NCBI GenBank assembly: GCA_035575135.1
Contig: DATLYE010000027.1
Coordinates: 1-64,000 of the forward strand
DNA from: JANWXD01 sp035575135
GTDB lineage: Bacteria; Acidobacteriota; Terriglobia; Bryobacterales; Bryobacteraceae
DNA length: 64,000 nt
Direction of reading: 5' to 3'
Shown: in pieces, positions 39,729 to 48,716 of the stretch
Numbering within the stretch: position 1 is the stretch's first letter
How the letters are laid out: each line of letters begins with the position of its first letter
Notes under the pieces: generated by a model
Database searches by the model: none
The model's input: the letters and a program-made list of their open reading frames with translations, nothing else
What the model was told of the DNA's origin: nothing
Made by a program: the position numbers and the translations under genes

Positions 39729-40223
39729 GTGATCGCCACATGGGTGCGCGCGGTGGTGCTGGCCGCCAGCCTGCTCGGCTGCCACCGGGCGATCCTACAA
39801 GCCCAGCGTCCGCCTCATGAGCTGCGTGGTTGGGCGGGTCTCGGTTGCTTCGTGGATGAGTCATGGTGCGACGTCCCGCACGCCGTCGTCGGCTTCGGGC
39901 CGCAACTGTACTTCAGCCGGAGCTGGTCGTTTGCCCCGGAGTTCCTCTATGCGCGGGGCTCGTGGGACTACGACCTGATCCTGCTGCCCTCACTGGCGGT
40001 CAACCTGCGTTCCCGGGGCGCCGTACGGCCTTATGCCATCTTCGGCTTCGGTTTGCTTCGCCACCACGCTCGGAACGTGAGCGGGACGGGCTGGACTCTT
40101 CAGGGAGGCCTCGGCGTAAAGATGTTCGTGAACCCAAAGGTGTACGTGGCGCCGGAGATTCGCCTGGGCTGGGAACCGTTCCTCCGCGTCGGGGCAGGCG
40201 TGGGGTACGTGTTTGGCAAGTGA
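39729..40223 (+). CDS. Small secreted outer-membrane beta-barrel-like protein
   Basis: 164 residues from GTG 39729. A signal peptide (VRAVVLAASLLGCHRAILQA) contains a Cys, so a lipoprotein form is possible but the lipobox is weak. The body alternates glycine and aromatic residues in strand-like pieces: GPQLYFSRSWSFAPEFLYAR, PYAIFGFGLLRHHARN, KVYVAPEIRLGWEPFLRVGA and GVGYVFGK at the end. This resembles small 8-strand barrels of the OmpA/OmpW type. Function unknown. Confidence 0.6.
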   Translation: MIATWVRAVVLAASLLGCHRAILQAQRPPHELRGWAGLGCFVDESWCDVPHAVVGFGPQLYFSRSWSFAPEFLYARGSWDYDLILLPSLAVNLRSRGAVRPYAIFGFGLLRHHARNVSGTGWTLQGGLGVKMFVNPKVYVAPEIRLGWEPFLRVGAGVGYVFGK

Positions 40224-40380
40224 GCAGCGGACGACCGGGGTGCATTCCAGTGCAGGCGGCCGGCGTGCGCAGAGAAGGCTCTCTCACCACCTGCAGGGAT
40301 TATCCAAAGCCGGGCAGCCGGTAACGCTGTGCGATCCGGGCGCGCAGCGCGATAATGGGACCAGGCCTCCGGGGGCAGCC

Positions 40381-41157
40381 ATGAACTACGAAAACCTCAT
40401 CGTTGAGTTGGAAAACTCCACCGCGATCCTCACCTTGAACCGGCCGCAGCGCCGCAACGCCCTTTCACTGGCGCTGATGCTGGAACTTACTGACTGCCTG
40501 GACAGGCTCGGGCGCGACGCGTCCGTGCGCGCCGTCATTCTGGCGGCGGCGGGAAAGGTGTACTGTTCCGGGCACGACCTGAGCGAGATGACGGGCCGCT
40601 CCGTGAACGACTACCGGCGGATCTTCGACGCCTGCACCGAGCTGATGACCAAGATCCAGTCCATCCCCCAACCCGTCATCGCGGAGGTGCAGGGCATCGC
40701 GACGGCGGCCGGGTGCCAGCTGGTGGCCAGCTGCGATCTGGCCGTAGCCAGCGAAGAGGCGGCGTTTGCAACCCCCGGCGTGCGCATCGGCCTGTTCTGC
40801 ACGACTCCCATGGTCGCTCTGACGCGGGCCATCGGGCGCAAGCGGGCGATGGAGATGCTGTTGACCGGAGAGATGATTGACGCGCGCACGGCGGCCGATT
40901 GGGGGCTTGTCAACCGCGTGGTCCCCGCTGCGGAATTGCGTAACGAAACGCGAAAGCTGGCGGACAAGATCGCGGCTTCGAGTTCGCTGACCGTGGCCCT
41001 TGGCAAACAGGCCTTTTACGCCCAGGTGGATCTGGATCAGGCGAAAGCCTACGCCTACGCCAAGGAAGTGATGACGATGAACTCTCTGGCCGCCGATGCC
41101 CAGGAGGGGATCGCGGCGTTTCTGGAGAAACGGGCCCCCTGCTGGGCGGGGAAATAG
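40381..41157 (+). CDS. Enoyl-CoA hydratase/isomerase family protein (ECHDC3-like)
   Basis: 258 residues. ATG 40381 is placed by homology: the longer frame adds 56 residues without crotonase character. Crotonase core: AILTLNRPQRRNALSLALML, oxyanion segments AAGKVYCSGHDLSEM and GIATAAGCQLVASCDLAVAS, then TPGVRIGLFCTTPMVALTRA and GRKRAMEMLLTGEMIDARTA. The pattern matches the ECHDC3 branch. Hydration activity is uncertain because one of the two catalytic Glu positions is replaced (ATAAGCQ). About 155 bases upstream hold no gene. Confidence 0.85.
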   Translation: MNYENLIVELENSTAILTLNRPQRRNALSLALMLELTDCLDRLGRDASVRAVILAAAGKVYCSGHDLSEMTGRSVNDYRRIFDACTELMTKIQSIPQPVIAEVQGIATAAGCQLVASCDLAVASEEAAFATPGVRIGLFCTTPMVALTRAIGRKRAMEMLLTGEMIDARTAADWGLVNRVVPAAELRNETRKLADKIAASSSLTVALGKQAFYAQVDLDQAKAYAYAKEVMTMNSLAADAQEGIAAFLEKRAPCWAGK

Positions 41158-41228
41158 TGCGGCGCAGCGAAAGTGCGGCGGCGCGGCCGGTCGTATCGTG
41201 CAGGGCGGGTGGACCACCCTCCGGCTGA

Positions 41229-41237
41229 TGATACACT
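41229..41237 (+). promoter_or_regulatory. Extended -10 promoter of the dienelactone hydrolase gene
   Basis: TGATACACT. The predicted start near 41244 leaves a 29-base leader that contains GGAGG (41263-41267) before ATG 41273. This is a conventional leadered gene, in contrast to several others. Confidence 0.5.
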
Positions 41238-41272
41238 GTGCCTTGTCTGGGAATCACCCTCTGGAGGTTGCG

Positions 41273-42070
41273 ATGAGGAAGATCGTCTTTGGGATTGCCG
41301 TGCTTGCCCTGGCCGGTGCGGTCTGGGGCCAGGATTGGGCGCGCCAGCGGCTGGAGAAATCACCGCGCCACCAGGAATGGGGCACGGTGAAATACGGGGA
41401 CCGCGCCGTAGAGGCGTTCCTGGTCTTCCCCGAACGCAAGGACAAGGCGCCGGCCGTGGTGGTCATTCACGAGATTATGGGGCTCACCGACTGGGTGCGG
41501 AGCGTGGCGGATCAGCTCGCCGAGGCGGGCTACATCGCGATTGCTCCGGATCTGCTTTCCGGCATGGGTCCGGGCGGAGGACGCACGAGTGCGTTTCCGA
41601 GTGTGGACGGCGTCCGGGAGGCGATCTCCAAGCTGCCCCCGGAGCAGATCACGGCCGACCTGAACGCCGTGGTGGATTACGTGGCCAAACTGCCGGCGTC
41701 CAGTGGCAAAGTGGCGGTCGCGGGTTTCTGCTGGGGCGGCAGCCAGTCGTTTCGCTTTGCGACGAACCGGGCGGATCTGGCGGCGGCGTTTGTGTTTTAC
41801 GGCACGGGCCCGCAGGAGGCAGAGCCGATCGGCCGGATCCGGTGCCCCGTCTATGGGTTCTACGGAGGCAATGACGCGCGCGTCAACGCTACGATTGCAA
41901 AGTCCGAGGAACTCATGAAGGCCGCAGGCAAGACGTTCGAGTACGTCATCTACGAGGGAGCCGGGCACGGCTTTATGCGCTCCGGCGAGGCCCCCGACGC
42001 CGCCGAAGCCAACCGCACCGCCCGCCAGCAAGCCTGGGAGCGCTGGAAAGCCCTCCTCCGCAAACTCTGA
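41273..42070 (+). CDS. Exported dienelactone hydrolase family protein
   Basis: 265 residues. A signal peptide (RKIVFGIAVLALAGAVWGQ) leads to an alpha/beta hydrolase: PAVVVIHEIMGLTDWVRSVA, the nucleophile elbow VAVAGFCWGGSQSF (Cys), the acid GFYGGNDARVNATI (Asp) and GAGHGFMRSGEAP (His). The Cys-Asp-His triad is that of dienelactone hydrolases. Export makes catechol-pathway work unlikely; a general esterase role in the periplasm is possible. It ends just before a large inverted repeat. Confidence 0.9.
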   Translation: MRKIVFGIAVLALAGAVWGQDWARQRLEKSPRHQEWGTVKYGDRAVEAFLVFPERKDKAPAVVVIHEIMGLTDWVRSVADQLAEAGYIAIAPDLLSGMGPGGGRTSAFPSVDGVREAISKLPPEQITADLNAVVDYVAKLPASSGKVAVAGFCWGGSQSFRFATNRADLAAAFVFYGTGPQEAEPIGRIRCPVYGFYGGNDARVNATIAKSEELMKAAGKTFEYVIYEGAGHGFMRSGEAPDAAEANRTARQQAWERWKALLRKL

Positions 42071-42083
42071 AAAACCCGTCTGA

Positions 42084-42147
42084 AAAATCCGTCAGCCTGG
42101 TGTGTCCCCATTTTTGAAAAAGGTGCCATACCAGGCTGACGGATTTT
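42084..42147. repeat. 18-base perfect inverted repeat between convergent genes
   Basis: Arms AAAATCCGTCAGCCTGGT (42084-42101) and ACCAGGCTGACGGATTTT (42130-42147) flank a 28-base loop that contains TGTCCCCATTTTTGAAAAAG and GGTGCC. The right arm overlaps the stop codon of the minus-strand gene. The stem with A/T-rich bases at both ends would terminate transcription from either side. The loop motif (AAAAATGGGGACA on the minus strand) also resembles dispersed REP-type repeats seen in several environmental genomes, so it may be a mobile REP unit rather than a plain terminator. Confidence 0.8.
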
Positions 42148-44794
42148 ACAGGAGGGAGGCGACGGCCTGGGTGAGGCGGGCGTTGAAGGCCTCGTAGGAC
42201 TCGCCCGGGGCGGGAGTCAGCGGCGGGCCGAACGTAATGCTGACGGGGTGGAGGCGGATCTGGGTGGAGCCCCGGCGCCAGACCTCGTAAGTCCCCCGTA
42301 TCGCCACCGGCACGGCCGGTACGCCTAGCTCCACCGCCAGGATCGCCGGCCCCTTGCGAAACGGCTTGAGAGTCCCGTCAATCGAACGTTCGCCCTCCGG
42401 AAACACGCACAACACCAGGCCCCGCCGCAGCCCCTCGGCGGCCAGACGCAGGGAACGGCGCAGCTCCCGGTCCGGACTCACAGGGATGATCTTGGCCAGC
42501 CGCCCGAGCCAGGCCACGACCGGCGAGGTGAAAAATTCGCTCGCCGCCAGAAAGAACAACCGGCGCAGCAGGCGCGGCGGCAACCCGCATGCCACCAGAA
42601 ACGGATCCACGAAGCTCAGGTGGTTCGGGCAGAGCAGAAAGGGGTATTCCCGGGGCAAGTGCTCCAGGCCGCGGTACCGGGCGCGGAGCAGCAGCAATCC
42701 CAGAATCCGGCCCGACCAAGCCAGGCACTGGTACACCGGCTCGAACCATCGCCTGCGCTTGAGCACCGCATGGAGCTGACGGGCATCGTCGGCGCTGAGC
42801 GGACTTGCCAGAATCTCGCGCCAGGTCACGCGCGTCTCCGCAGGCCCGGAGCCGGCCTGGCGCCGTTCAATGGCCGACAGCAGATCGCCTACCGTGAAAA
42901 TTTCCGCGAGCTCCGCCTCGGTGAAGCCCACACCGAAGGCCTCCTGGACGCTGCTCACCAGCTCTACGCGCTCGAGCGAGGTGAAGCCGAGATCCAGCTC
43001 CAGGTTCATCGAGCGGTGGATCCCACAGTTTCCCTTCATGCCGCGGATCAACTGGAAAAGCGCGGCTTCCGTGGGTGTCTCGGGCTCGCTTGCCGCCGGA
43101 GCAGCCTGCATGCGGGCCGGCTTGCGTTCGCGCACTTCGCGCTCGATTTCGAAACGTTTCAGCTTCCGTGTGGTGGTCCGCGGCAGCGGCTCGGTACGAA
43201 TCTCGAAACTCGTCACGCGCTTGTAGGAGGGGAGCCGCTGTGAAACGGTCTCCATCTGCCAGCGAACGGCATCGTAGGCGTTCACGATCTGCTGCGCTTT
43301 CAGATAATCGAAGTCCGGCACGATGACGGCGTGCAGGCGCTCGCCCGTCCCGGAGTCCTCGGGGATCCCGATTACGGCCAGCTCCCGGATCTGCGGGCAG
43401 TGGGTCAGGTAAAACTGCTCGACCTCTTCCGGATAAATGTTCTTGCCCGAGCTGAGCACGACCACTTCTTTCTTCCGCCCCGTGATGTGCAGGCACCCGT
43501 GCCGGTCCAGGTAGCCGAGATCGCCCGAGTGTAACCAGCCGTCGCGGATGGCTGCGGCCGTGGCCTCCGGGTTGTTCAGGTAGCCCTTCATGACGTTTTC
43601 CCCGCGAATGAGGACTTCGCCTACTCCGTCCTCGCCGGGGGAATCAATGCGAACCTCGGTGTGCGCCAGCGGGCGGCCCACGGAGCCGACCATATGCGGT
43701 TCCGGCGAGGCTACCGTGACGAGCGCGGCGGTTTCCGTGAGGCCGTAGCCCTGGACGAGGCGGAAGCCGAGATCACGGAACCAACGGGCCACGGCTGGGT
43801 CGAAGCGCGCCCCGCCTACGCACATCAGGCGGAAGCGCGGTCCGAAGCGCTCGTGAACCGGGCGGAACAACCAGCGGCCGAGATGGACGCCCAGCCGCTC
43901 GGCGCCGAACCGGGAGAGCGCCAGCAGCCGCCGGAACAGGAAGCGCTTCAGCACGCCCTGGCGGGCCACTTCCTCCAGAATGCGGCGCTGCATCAGGTAG
44001 TAGAACTGCGGTACGCACACGAAGATGGTGATCCCCTCGTCGCGAAACGTCTTCAGGATGCGCTGGGCGTCCAGGGACTGCAGATAGGTCACGCGCCCGC
44101 CGACATAGAGCGGGATGATGAAGTTGGTCATCAGCGCGAGCACGTGGTAGAGCGGCAGCACCGAGAGCATGTGGTCGTCTTCATCGGCGTGAATCACGCG
44201 CAGGATTTCGACCACGTTGCGATAGACGTTGCGCTGCGTCAGCACGACGCCTTTGGGCGTGCCGGTGGTGCCGCTCGTGTAGAGAATGACGAGCTCGTCA
44301 TCGAGACTGCGGGGCACCAGGGGGAGGGCCGGGCACGCGGCCGTGTGCGCCAGAATCTCGTCCCATTCCGGCAGCCCGTCCCCGGCGCCGCCCGTCACCA
44401 CGGCCGCGGGCGCAGGCGAGAGCCGGCCGCGGATCTCACGCCAGGCGGGCAGCAAACGGCCCGAGACGACGACGAGTTTGCAGCCGGCATGGCCGATGAG
44501 CCGCGCCAGCGTGGCCGGATCGTGAAGGATGTCAAGCGGCACGACCACGGCGCCCGCACTCTGCGCCGCCAGAAAAGCGATGCCCCAGCGAGGGTGATTT
44601 TCCATCAAGATGCCCACGGCGTCGCCGGGGCGGATGCCTGCGGTGTGGAAAAACACACTGAGCCTGGCGGTTTCTTCGGCAATGCGGCGGTAGGAGAACG
44701 ACTCCCGCCCCGAGTCCGCGATGAGCTGCAGTGCGACCCGGTCGGGGCGCCGCGCCACGATCTCGTGGAACTGTCGGAAAAAATCCAGGGTCAT
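42146..44794 (-). CDS. Fusion: fatty acyl-AMP ligase + acyl carrier domain + PlsC acyltransferase
   Basis: 882 residues. Residues 1 to about 570 form an AMP-binding ligase: VILYTSGTTGTPKGVVLTQR, GYGLTETAALVTVASPEP, DGWLHSGDLGYLDRHG and the hinge ITGRKKEVVVLSSGKNIYPE. About 595-665 is an acyl carrier domain with the phosphopantetheine serine in LDLGFTSLERVELV. About 690-882 is a PlsC acyltransferase: LCPNHLSFVDPFLVA (HX4D), VLCVFPEGERSIDG and VPAVPVAIRGTYEV. It probably activates a fatty acid, holds it on its own carrier, and transfers it to a lysophospholipid or glycerol phosphate. E. coli Aas has the opposite order and no carrier. Confidence 0.9.
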   Translation of the reverse strand: MTLDFFRQFHEIVARRPDRVALQLIADSGRESFSYRRIAEETARLSVFFHTAGIRPGDAVGILMENHPRWGIAFLAAQSAGAVVVPLDILHDPATLARLIGHAGCKLVVVSGRLLPAWREIRGRLSPAPAAVVTGGAGDGLPEWDEILAHTAACPALPLVPRSLDDELVILYTSGTTGTPKGVVLTQRNVYRNVVEILRVIHADEDDHMLSVLPLYHVLALMTNFIIPLYVGGRVTYLQSLDAQRILKTFRDEGITIFVCVPQFYYLMQRRILEEVARQGVLKRFLFRRLLALSRFGAERLGVHLGRWLFRPVHERFGPRFRLMCVGGARFDPAVARWFRDLGFRLVQGYGLTETAALVTVASPEPHMVGSVGRPLAHTEVRIDSPGEDGVGEVLIRGENVMKGYLNNPEATAAAIRDGWLHSGDLGYLDRHGCLHITGRKKEVVVLSSGKNIYPEEVEQFYLTHCPQIRELAVIGIPEDSGTGERLHAVIVPDFDYLKAQQIVNAYDAVRWQMETVSQRLPSYKRVTSFEIRTEPLPRTTTRKLKRFEIEREVRERKPARMQAAPAASEPETPTEAALFQLIRGMKGNCGIHRSMNLELDLGFTSLERVELVSSVQEAFGVGFTEAELAEIFTVGDLLSAIERRQAGSGPAETRVTWREILASPLSADDARQLHAVLKRRRWFEPVYQCLAWSGRILGLLLLRARYRGLEHLPREYPFLLCPNHLSFVDPFLVACGLPPRLLRRLFFLAASEFFTSPVVAWLGRLAKIIPVSPDRELRRSLRLAAEGLRRGLVLCVFPEGERSIDGTLKPFRKGPAILAVELGVPAVPVAIRGTYEVWRRGSTQIRLHPVSITFGPPLTPAPGESYEAFNARLTQAVASLL

Positions 44795-44817
44795 GGCCCC
44801 GCGCTGCTAGCAAGATA

Positions 44818-46122
44818 TCACGCCGGCAGCGGCACGCAGGCGGCAGGATCGCGCCCTGCGGCGGCGCGCGCCCGCGCCTCGTCAATCCGCAGCATCAAGA
44901 GGATGCCCGCCAGGAAGAAGGGCAAAAGAGAGATCACCGCGATGCGCTGGCTTCCGCTCCAGTGGGACAGAGAACCGAACAGCAGCGGCCCGAAGATGGA
45001 GGCCAGCTTGCCGGAGAGCACGTAAAACCCGAAGAACTCCGATTCGCGCGACGGCGGCGTGATCTGGGCCATGAAGGATCGCCCCACGGCTTGCGTGCTG
45101 CCCATGCCGAGGGCGGCGCCGAAAGCCATCCCCCAAAAGACGGTCTTCGTCGTCGCCAGAAACGCCGTCACCACCACCGCCACCCACAAAAGGAGCGTCA
45201 GAATCACGGTGCGGCGCCCGCCGATCCAGTCGGCGACATAGCCCGCCACGAGGGCGCCGGGGAAGGCCACGACGTTGAGTACCAGAAACAACCAGATCAT
45301 TTCGGCATTGGTGAAGCCCATCGTCGTCGTTGCGTAGATGGCGGCAAATTTGACCACGGTGTTGATGCCGTCGGTGAAAAACAGCGAAGCCAGGATGAAT
45401 TTAGCGGCGTCTTTATAATGCCGGAGGCGCGAAAGCGTCTCGCGGACCCGCCGGAACCCCGCAACCGCATAGCCGCGCAGGGAGGAGCCGCCCGCTTGCG
45501 GGCGGGACTCGGGCAGAAACACGAAAGCGGGAAGCGCAAAGACCAGGTAAAAAGCCGCGACGATCAGAAAAGAGGTCTGGTAGGCTGCAATTCCCGAAGG
45601 GACCAGCTCGCCTGCTTCCGTTTTCAGCGGCCGGGCGATCCAGGGACGGCAGGCCAGCAGGCAGAACAAGCCCCCCACGTAACCGACGGCCCAGCCCCAG
45701 CCCGAGATGCGGCCCACGGTTTTCGGAGTCGAGACCTCGGGCAGAAAGGCGTTGTAGAAGACGTAGCCCGCTTCGAAGCCCGTCGTGCCGAGCACATATA
45801 GGATCATGGCCGGCACAATGTCCCCCGGCCCGACACGCGACAAAAATGCCGTGGCTAGCACAGCCTGGAGCGTGGTCAGGATCAGGAACAGTTTCTTGCG
45901 GCCCGAATAATCGGCAAGCGCTCCGGCCACAGGCGACAGCAGCGCCACTAAGCCCATGGCGAAGAAGTCGGAGGCGCCCCAGAGCTGGTCCCCGAGGTTG
46001 CCCGCGTTAACGACAACCTCGCGAAAGTAGACGGCAAAGGCCACCGTGATGATCAACGTGGTGTAGGAGGAGTTCGCGAAATCGAACAGGCACCAGGACA
46101 CCGTGGCGGCGCGGGTTCGCAT
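44818..46122 (-). CDS. MFS transporter, UMF1 family
   Basis: 434 residues from ATG 46122. A GTG 9 codons upstream would place the -10 box TGCTACAAT (46146-46138, minus) inside the gene, so it is rejected. About 12 helices; the start VSWCLFDFANSSYTTLIITV is the UMF1/Atg22 signature, followed by the MFS loop GALADYSGRKKLFLI and ADWIGGRRTVILTLL. It is likely a small-molecule exporter or permease; substrate unknown. It lies 23 bases downstream of the acyl fusion start on the opposite flank of the same strand, and is transcribed toward it. Confidence 0.88.
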   Translation of the reverse strand: MRTRAATVSWCLFDFANSSYTTLIITVAFAVYFREVVVNAGNLGDQLWGASDFFAMGLVALLSPVAGALADYSGRKKLFLILTTLQAVLATAFLSRVGPGDIVPAMILYVLGTTGFEAGYVFYNAFLPEVSTPKTVGRISGWGWAVGYVGGLFCLLACRPWIARPLKTEAGELVPSGIAAYQTSFLIVAAFYLVFALPAFVFLPESRPQAGGSSLRGYAVAGFRRVRETLSRLRHYKDAAKFILASLFFTDGINTVVKFAAIYATTTMGFTNAEMIWLFLVLNVVAFPGALVAGYVADWIGGRRTVILTLLLWVAVVVTAFLATTKTVFWGMAFGAALGMGSTQAVGRSFMAQITPPSRESEFFGFYVLSGKLASIFGPLLFGSLSHWSGSQRIAVISLLPFFLAGILLMLRIDEARARAAAGRDPAACVPLPA

Positions 46123-46295
46123 GCGGCGATTGCGGCGATTGTAGCACACAAGCCGGAGCTCACAGACGTCAAGCCCGCGGTGATCTTTCCAGGGCCCTAT
46201 TCGAAAGAGAAAGTGGGAACGGCGGGTAAATGCGGCCTCAGTTGACTCCCGCTTGCCGCCGATTTACAATCATGACAAGTGCGGGAGTGGCGCTC

Positions 46296-47042
46296 ATGAG
46301 CAAAGCTGAGGAAAGTGTCCCGAACGAGCAACCCGCCGGCTTGAGCGAAGACTCGCCGAACCAGAAGATTCGCGTCCTGATTGCGGACGATCACCCCATT
46401 GTACGAGAAGGGCTCAAGCGACTCCTTGCCCTCGAACCGGATATGGACGTGGTGGCGGAAGTCGCCGACGGCAACGCGGTAGTGCCGGCCATCGAGCAGA
46501 CGCAGCCGGATGTCGTGCTGCTGGACCTGCGCATGCCCGGCACGGACGGCCTGACCTGCCTGCAGCACCTCCAGCGGGTCAACCACAAAAGCAAGATCAT
46601 CGTGATCACGGCTTCGGAAGACAAAAACGAGTTCGTGCAGGCGATGAAGCTCGGCTGTTCCGGAATCGTGCTGAAACAGACCTCGCCGGAACTCATCGTC
46701 AAGAGCATCCGGAAGGTGCACGCCGGTGAAATCTGGCTGGACTCCAACACGACCGCCGCCGTGATGCGCCAGTTCGCCTCTCAGCAGGAGGCCGGTGCCG
46801 GCGGCAGAGTCCGGGAACGGGCGCCGCTCAGCCAGCGCGAACTGGAGATCGTCGCCCTCGTCGCGCAAGGCTATAAGAACAAGGAGATGGCCGAGAAGAT
46901 GTTTATCAGCGAGCAGACGGTGAAGAATCACCTTCACAATATCTTCGATAAGCTCGGCGTCTCCGACCGCCTGGAGCTGGCCCTCTACGCCATCCACAAG
47001 GGCCTCCATCTCGGTCCCGGCAAGGACTCGGAAAAGAAATAG
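46296..47042 (+). CDS. Response regulator, NarL/FixJ family
   Basis: 248 residues. ATG 46296 has GGGAG 10 bases upstream. An upstream in-frame ATG at 46272 is rejected because a TACAAT box ends one base before it. Receiver: IRVLIADDHPIVREGLKRLL, phosphoacceptor Asp in VVLLDLRMPG, Thr and Lys in VITASED and VLKQTSPE. LuxR-type helix-turn-helix: LSQRELEIVALVAQGYKNKE, EKMFISEQTVKNHLHNIFDK. No histidine kinase gene is adjacent, so it is an orphan within this window. Confidence 0.94.
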   Translation: MSKAEESVPNEQPAGLSEDSPNQKIRVLIADDHPIVREGLKRLLALEPDMDVVAEVADGNAVVPAIEQTQPDVVLLDLRMPGTDGLTCLQHLQRVNHKSKIIVITASEDKNEFVQAMKLGCSGIVLKQTSPELIVKSIRKVHAGEIWLDSNTTAAVMRQFASQQEAGAGGRVRERAPLSQRELEIVALVAQGYKNKEMAEKMFISEQTVKNHLHNIFDKLGVSDRLELALYAIHKGLHLGPGKDSEKK

Positions 47043-47062
47043 CCGCAAGGAGTTCTGCGGCT
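47041..47062 (+). terminator. Hairpin at the response-regulator stop
   Basis: AGCCGCA (47041-47047) pairs with TGCGGCT (47056-47062) around an 8-base loop, overlapping the stop codon. No T tract follows, so this may be an mRNA-stabilising stem or a weak terminator. Confidence 0.35.
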
Positions 47063-47119
47063 CCGATCCGGGGATACGCAACCGGGCGGTCTCTGCCGGC
47101 CCTCTGCTCGACATCCCCT

Positions 47120-47148
47120 TGCATTCGCCTCCTTTTCGGACTAGCATT
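47120..47148 (+). promoter_or_regulatory. Sigma-70 promoter of the IPT-domain gene
   Basis: -35 TTGCAT (47120-47125), 17-base spacer, -10 TAGCAT (47143-47148). ATG 47166 follows a good ribosome site GGTGGAGGG. Confidence 0.6.
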
Positions 47149-47165
47149 TGGGTGGAGGGTTCCAG

Positions 47166-47513
47166 ATGAGGCTGTCCGTTATCCCGGTGATTCTGGCGGC
47201 CTTGGTGGCCGTACCCCTGCTGGTGGACGCGCAGGCAGCCTTCCCGCGCATGACGGCCGTCGAGCCGGCGAACGGCAAGGCGGGCGATGTGTTGAACGTG
47301 ACGGGCGAAAACCTCGGTAAGGAGAACGTAGCTCAGGTCTTCCTGACGGACGGAAAAAACGACTTCAAGGTCGAAATTACCGAGCAGGCGGATACGGCGA
47401 TCAAGTTCAAGATTCCCGCCAACATCAAGCCCGGCCGCTTCAGTCTTATGGTTCTGACGACCGGGAACCAGCCCAAACTGATCGAGCAACCGGTGAAAGT
47501 CACCGTCGAGTAA
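47166..47513 (+). CDS. Secreted single IPT/TIG-domain protein
   Basis: 115 residues. A signal peptide (RLSVIPVILAALVAVPLLVD, cut near AQA) is followed by one immunoglobulin-like IPT/TIG module: MTAVEPANGKAGDVLNVTGE, NLGKENVAQVFLTDG, then ADTAIKFKIPANIKPGRFSL. TIG modules mediate protein or sugar binding at cell surfaces. It is convergent with the TPR gene. No enzymatic domain. Confidence 0.85.
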   Translation: MRLSVIPVILAALVAVPLLVDAQAAFPRMTAVEPANGKAGDVLNVTGENLGKENVAQVFLTDGKNDFKVEITEQADTAIKFKIPANIKPGRFSLMVLTTGNQPKLIEQPVKVTVE

Positions 47514-47529
47514 GAGCCGGAGACCTCGC

Positions 47530-48705
47530 CTAACCCCGGGCGGGACGCTGGTAGGGGGAGGTGAGGAAACGCCGCGACTCCTGTGCGGCTTCCGATTGCG
47601 GCGCCAGGGCGATGGCCTGCCGGTAGGCTTCCACCGCGCGCGACCGCTCGCCGCGCAAATCGTAGATTTGTCCCAGGCGCAGCCAGGCGAAGGTTCCCGT
47701 GTTCAGATCCAGGTCGTGGGCGCGAGCGGTCACGCGCTTCATGTTCTCCAGCGCCTGATCGAGTTCGTTGTACCAGAACTGGATGGTGCCGCGGGCATAA
47801 TAGATTTTTTCGCTCGGAAGGTTCTTGTAACCCGGTACGCCCGCCGCTTTTAACTCTTCAATCTTCTGGATAGCGGCAAGTGCGTTCTTCTTATCCCCCA
47901 GATCACTGTACATCTGGGCAAGCTCGAAGCGAAAAAGGTAATTCCGGGGAAACCGCTCGATCAGCCGGAGCAACAGCGGCACCGCCTTCTGCGGAAGGCG
48001 CTCCCGGCGATAGACCGCCGCTAAAAGAACCTGCGCGTCGTAACGATTCCAGTGGCCGTGCTCGGCCACATATTCCAAAGTCCGGATGCCGGCCTGCCGG
48101 TCGCCGCGGAATCCGGCCAGGAAGCCCAGCACCTTCCAGTGCCAGGGAAGGCTGCCCACGACGTAGTCGTGGACGCCCTGCATCAAACGCGCGTCCACAT
48201 TGGCCGGATCCAGTTCCGTAACCCGGTTATGGAGCTTGCGGCCGCTGGTGGCGTCGCGCAAGGCATCCAGCCAGGCCTTGCGCACCAGGAAGTTGTAATT
48301 GGCCCGGAGACCGTAGGCCACTCCGAGCAGATACATGGCCCGTGTGTCCTTCGGATTGGACTTTAAGCGCGCCTCGGCAAGAGACATGGACTTGCGGATG
48401 GCTTCTTCAAACCGCCGCTGGTCCTCGGGAGAGGGATTCATTTTGGGCCGGCGCAAAAACGGATTGCGGCCGGTCACCAGCTCGGTTTCCAGCGCGCCCG
48501 TCCGAAACATCTCCCGGTAGAGGATGGACATGGCCAGGTGGTTGTACGGGGCGGGGTCCTCGGGAGACCGGGCGATCTGGCGCGAGAATTCCTCGATCGC
48601 AGCGTCGTACTCCAGGTTGTAGAAATGCTCGAAGCCGGGCGGCAGCGAAACCTCCGCCGCTACCAGCAGCGCTGCCGACAACAGACCCATCAGCGCAGGA
48701 AGCAT
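47530..48705 (-). CDS. Exported TPR-repeat protein
   Basis: 391 residues from ATG 48705; the reading frame continues upstream across queG without protein character there. A short signal peptide (LPALMGLLSAALLVAAEVSL) is followed by TPR-like helices: FEHFYNLEYDAAIEEFSRQI, NHLAMSILYREMF, RAMYLLGVAYGLRANY, FRFELAQMYSDLGDKKNALA and FAWLRLGQIYDLRGERSRAV. It begins 11 bases after queG stops, so it is co-transcribed. It is probably a periplasmic scaffold; there is no catalytic motif. Confidence 0.85.
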   Translation of the reverse strand: MLPALMGLLSAALLVAAEVSLPPGFEHFYNLEYDAAIEEFSRQIARSPEDPAPYNHLAMSILYREMFRTGALETELVTGRNPFLRRPKMNPSPEDQRRFEEAIRKSMSLAEARLKSNPKDTRAMYLLGVAYGLRANYNFLVRKAWLDALRDATSGRKLHNRVTELDPANVDARLMQGVHDYVVGSLPWHWKVLGFLAGFRGDRQAGIRTLEYVAEHGHWNRYDAQVLLAAVYRRERLPQKAVPLLLRLIERFPRNYLFRFELAQMYSDLGDKKNALAAIQKIEELKAAGVPGYKNLPSEKIYYARGTIQFWYNELDQALENMKRVTARAHDLDLNTGTFAWLRLGQIYDLRGERSRAVEAYRQAIALAPQSEAAQESRRFLTSPYQRPARG

Positions 48706-48716
48706 CCCTCTGCTTG

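Noticed and set aside
42084..42147. CRISPR-like repeat
   Set aside because: Only one inverted pair, no direct repeats with spacers, and no cas genes anywhere in the window.
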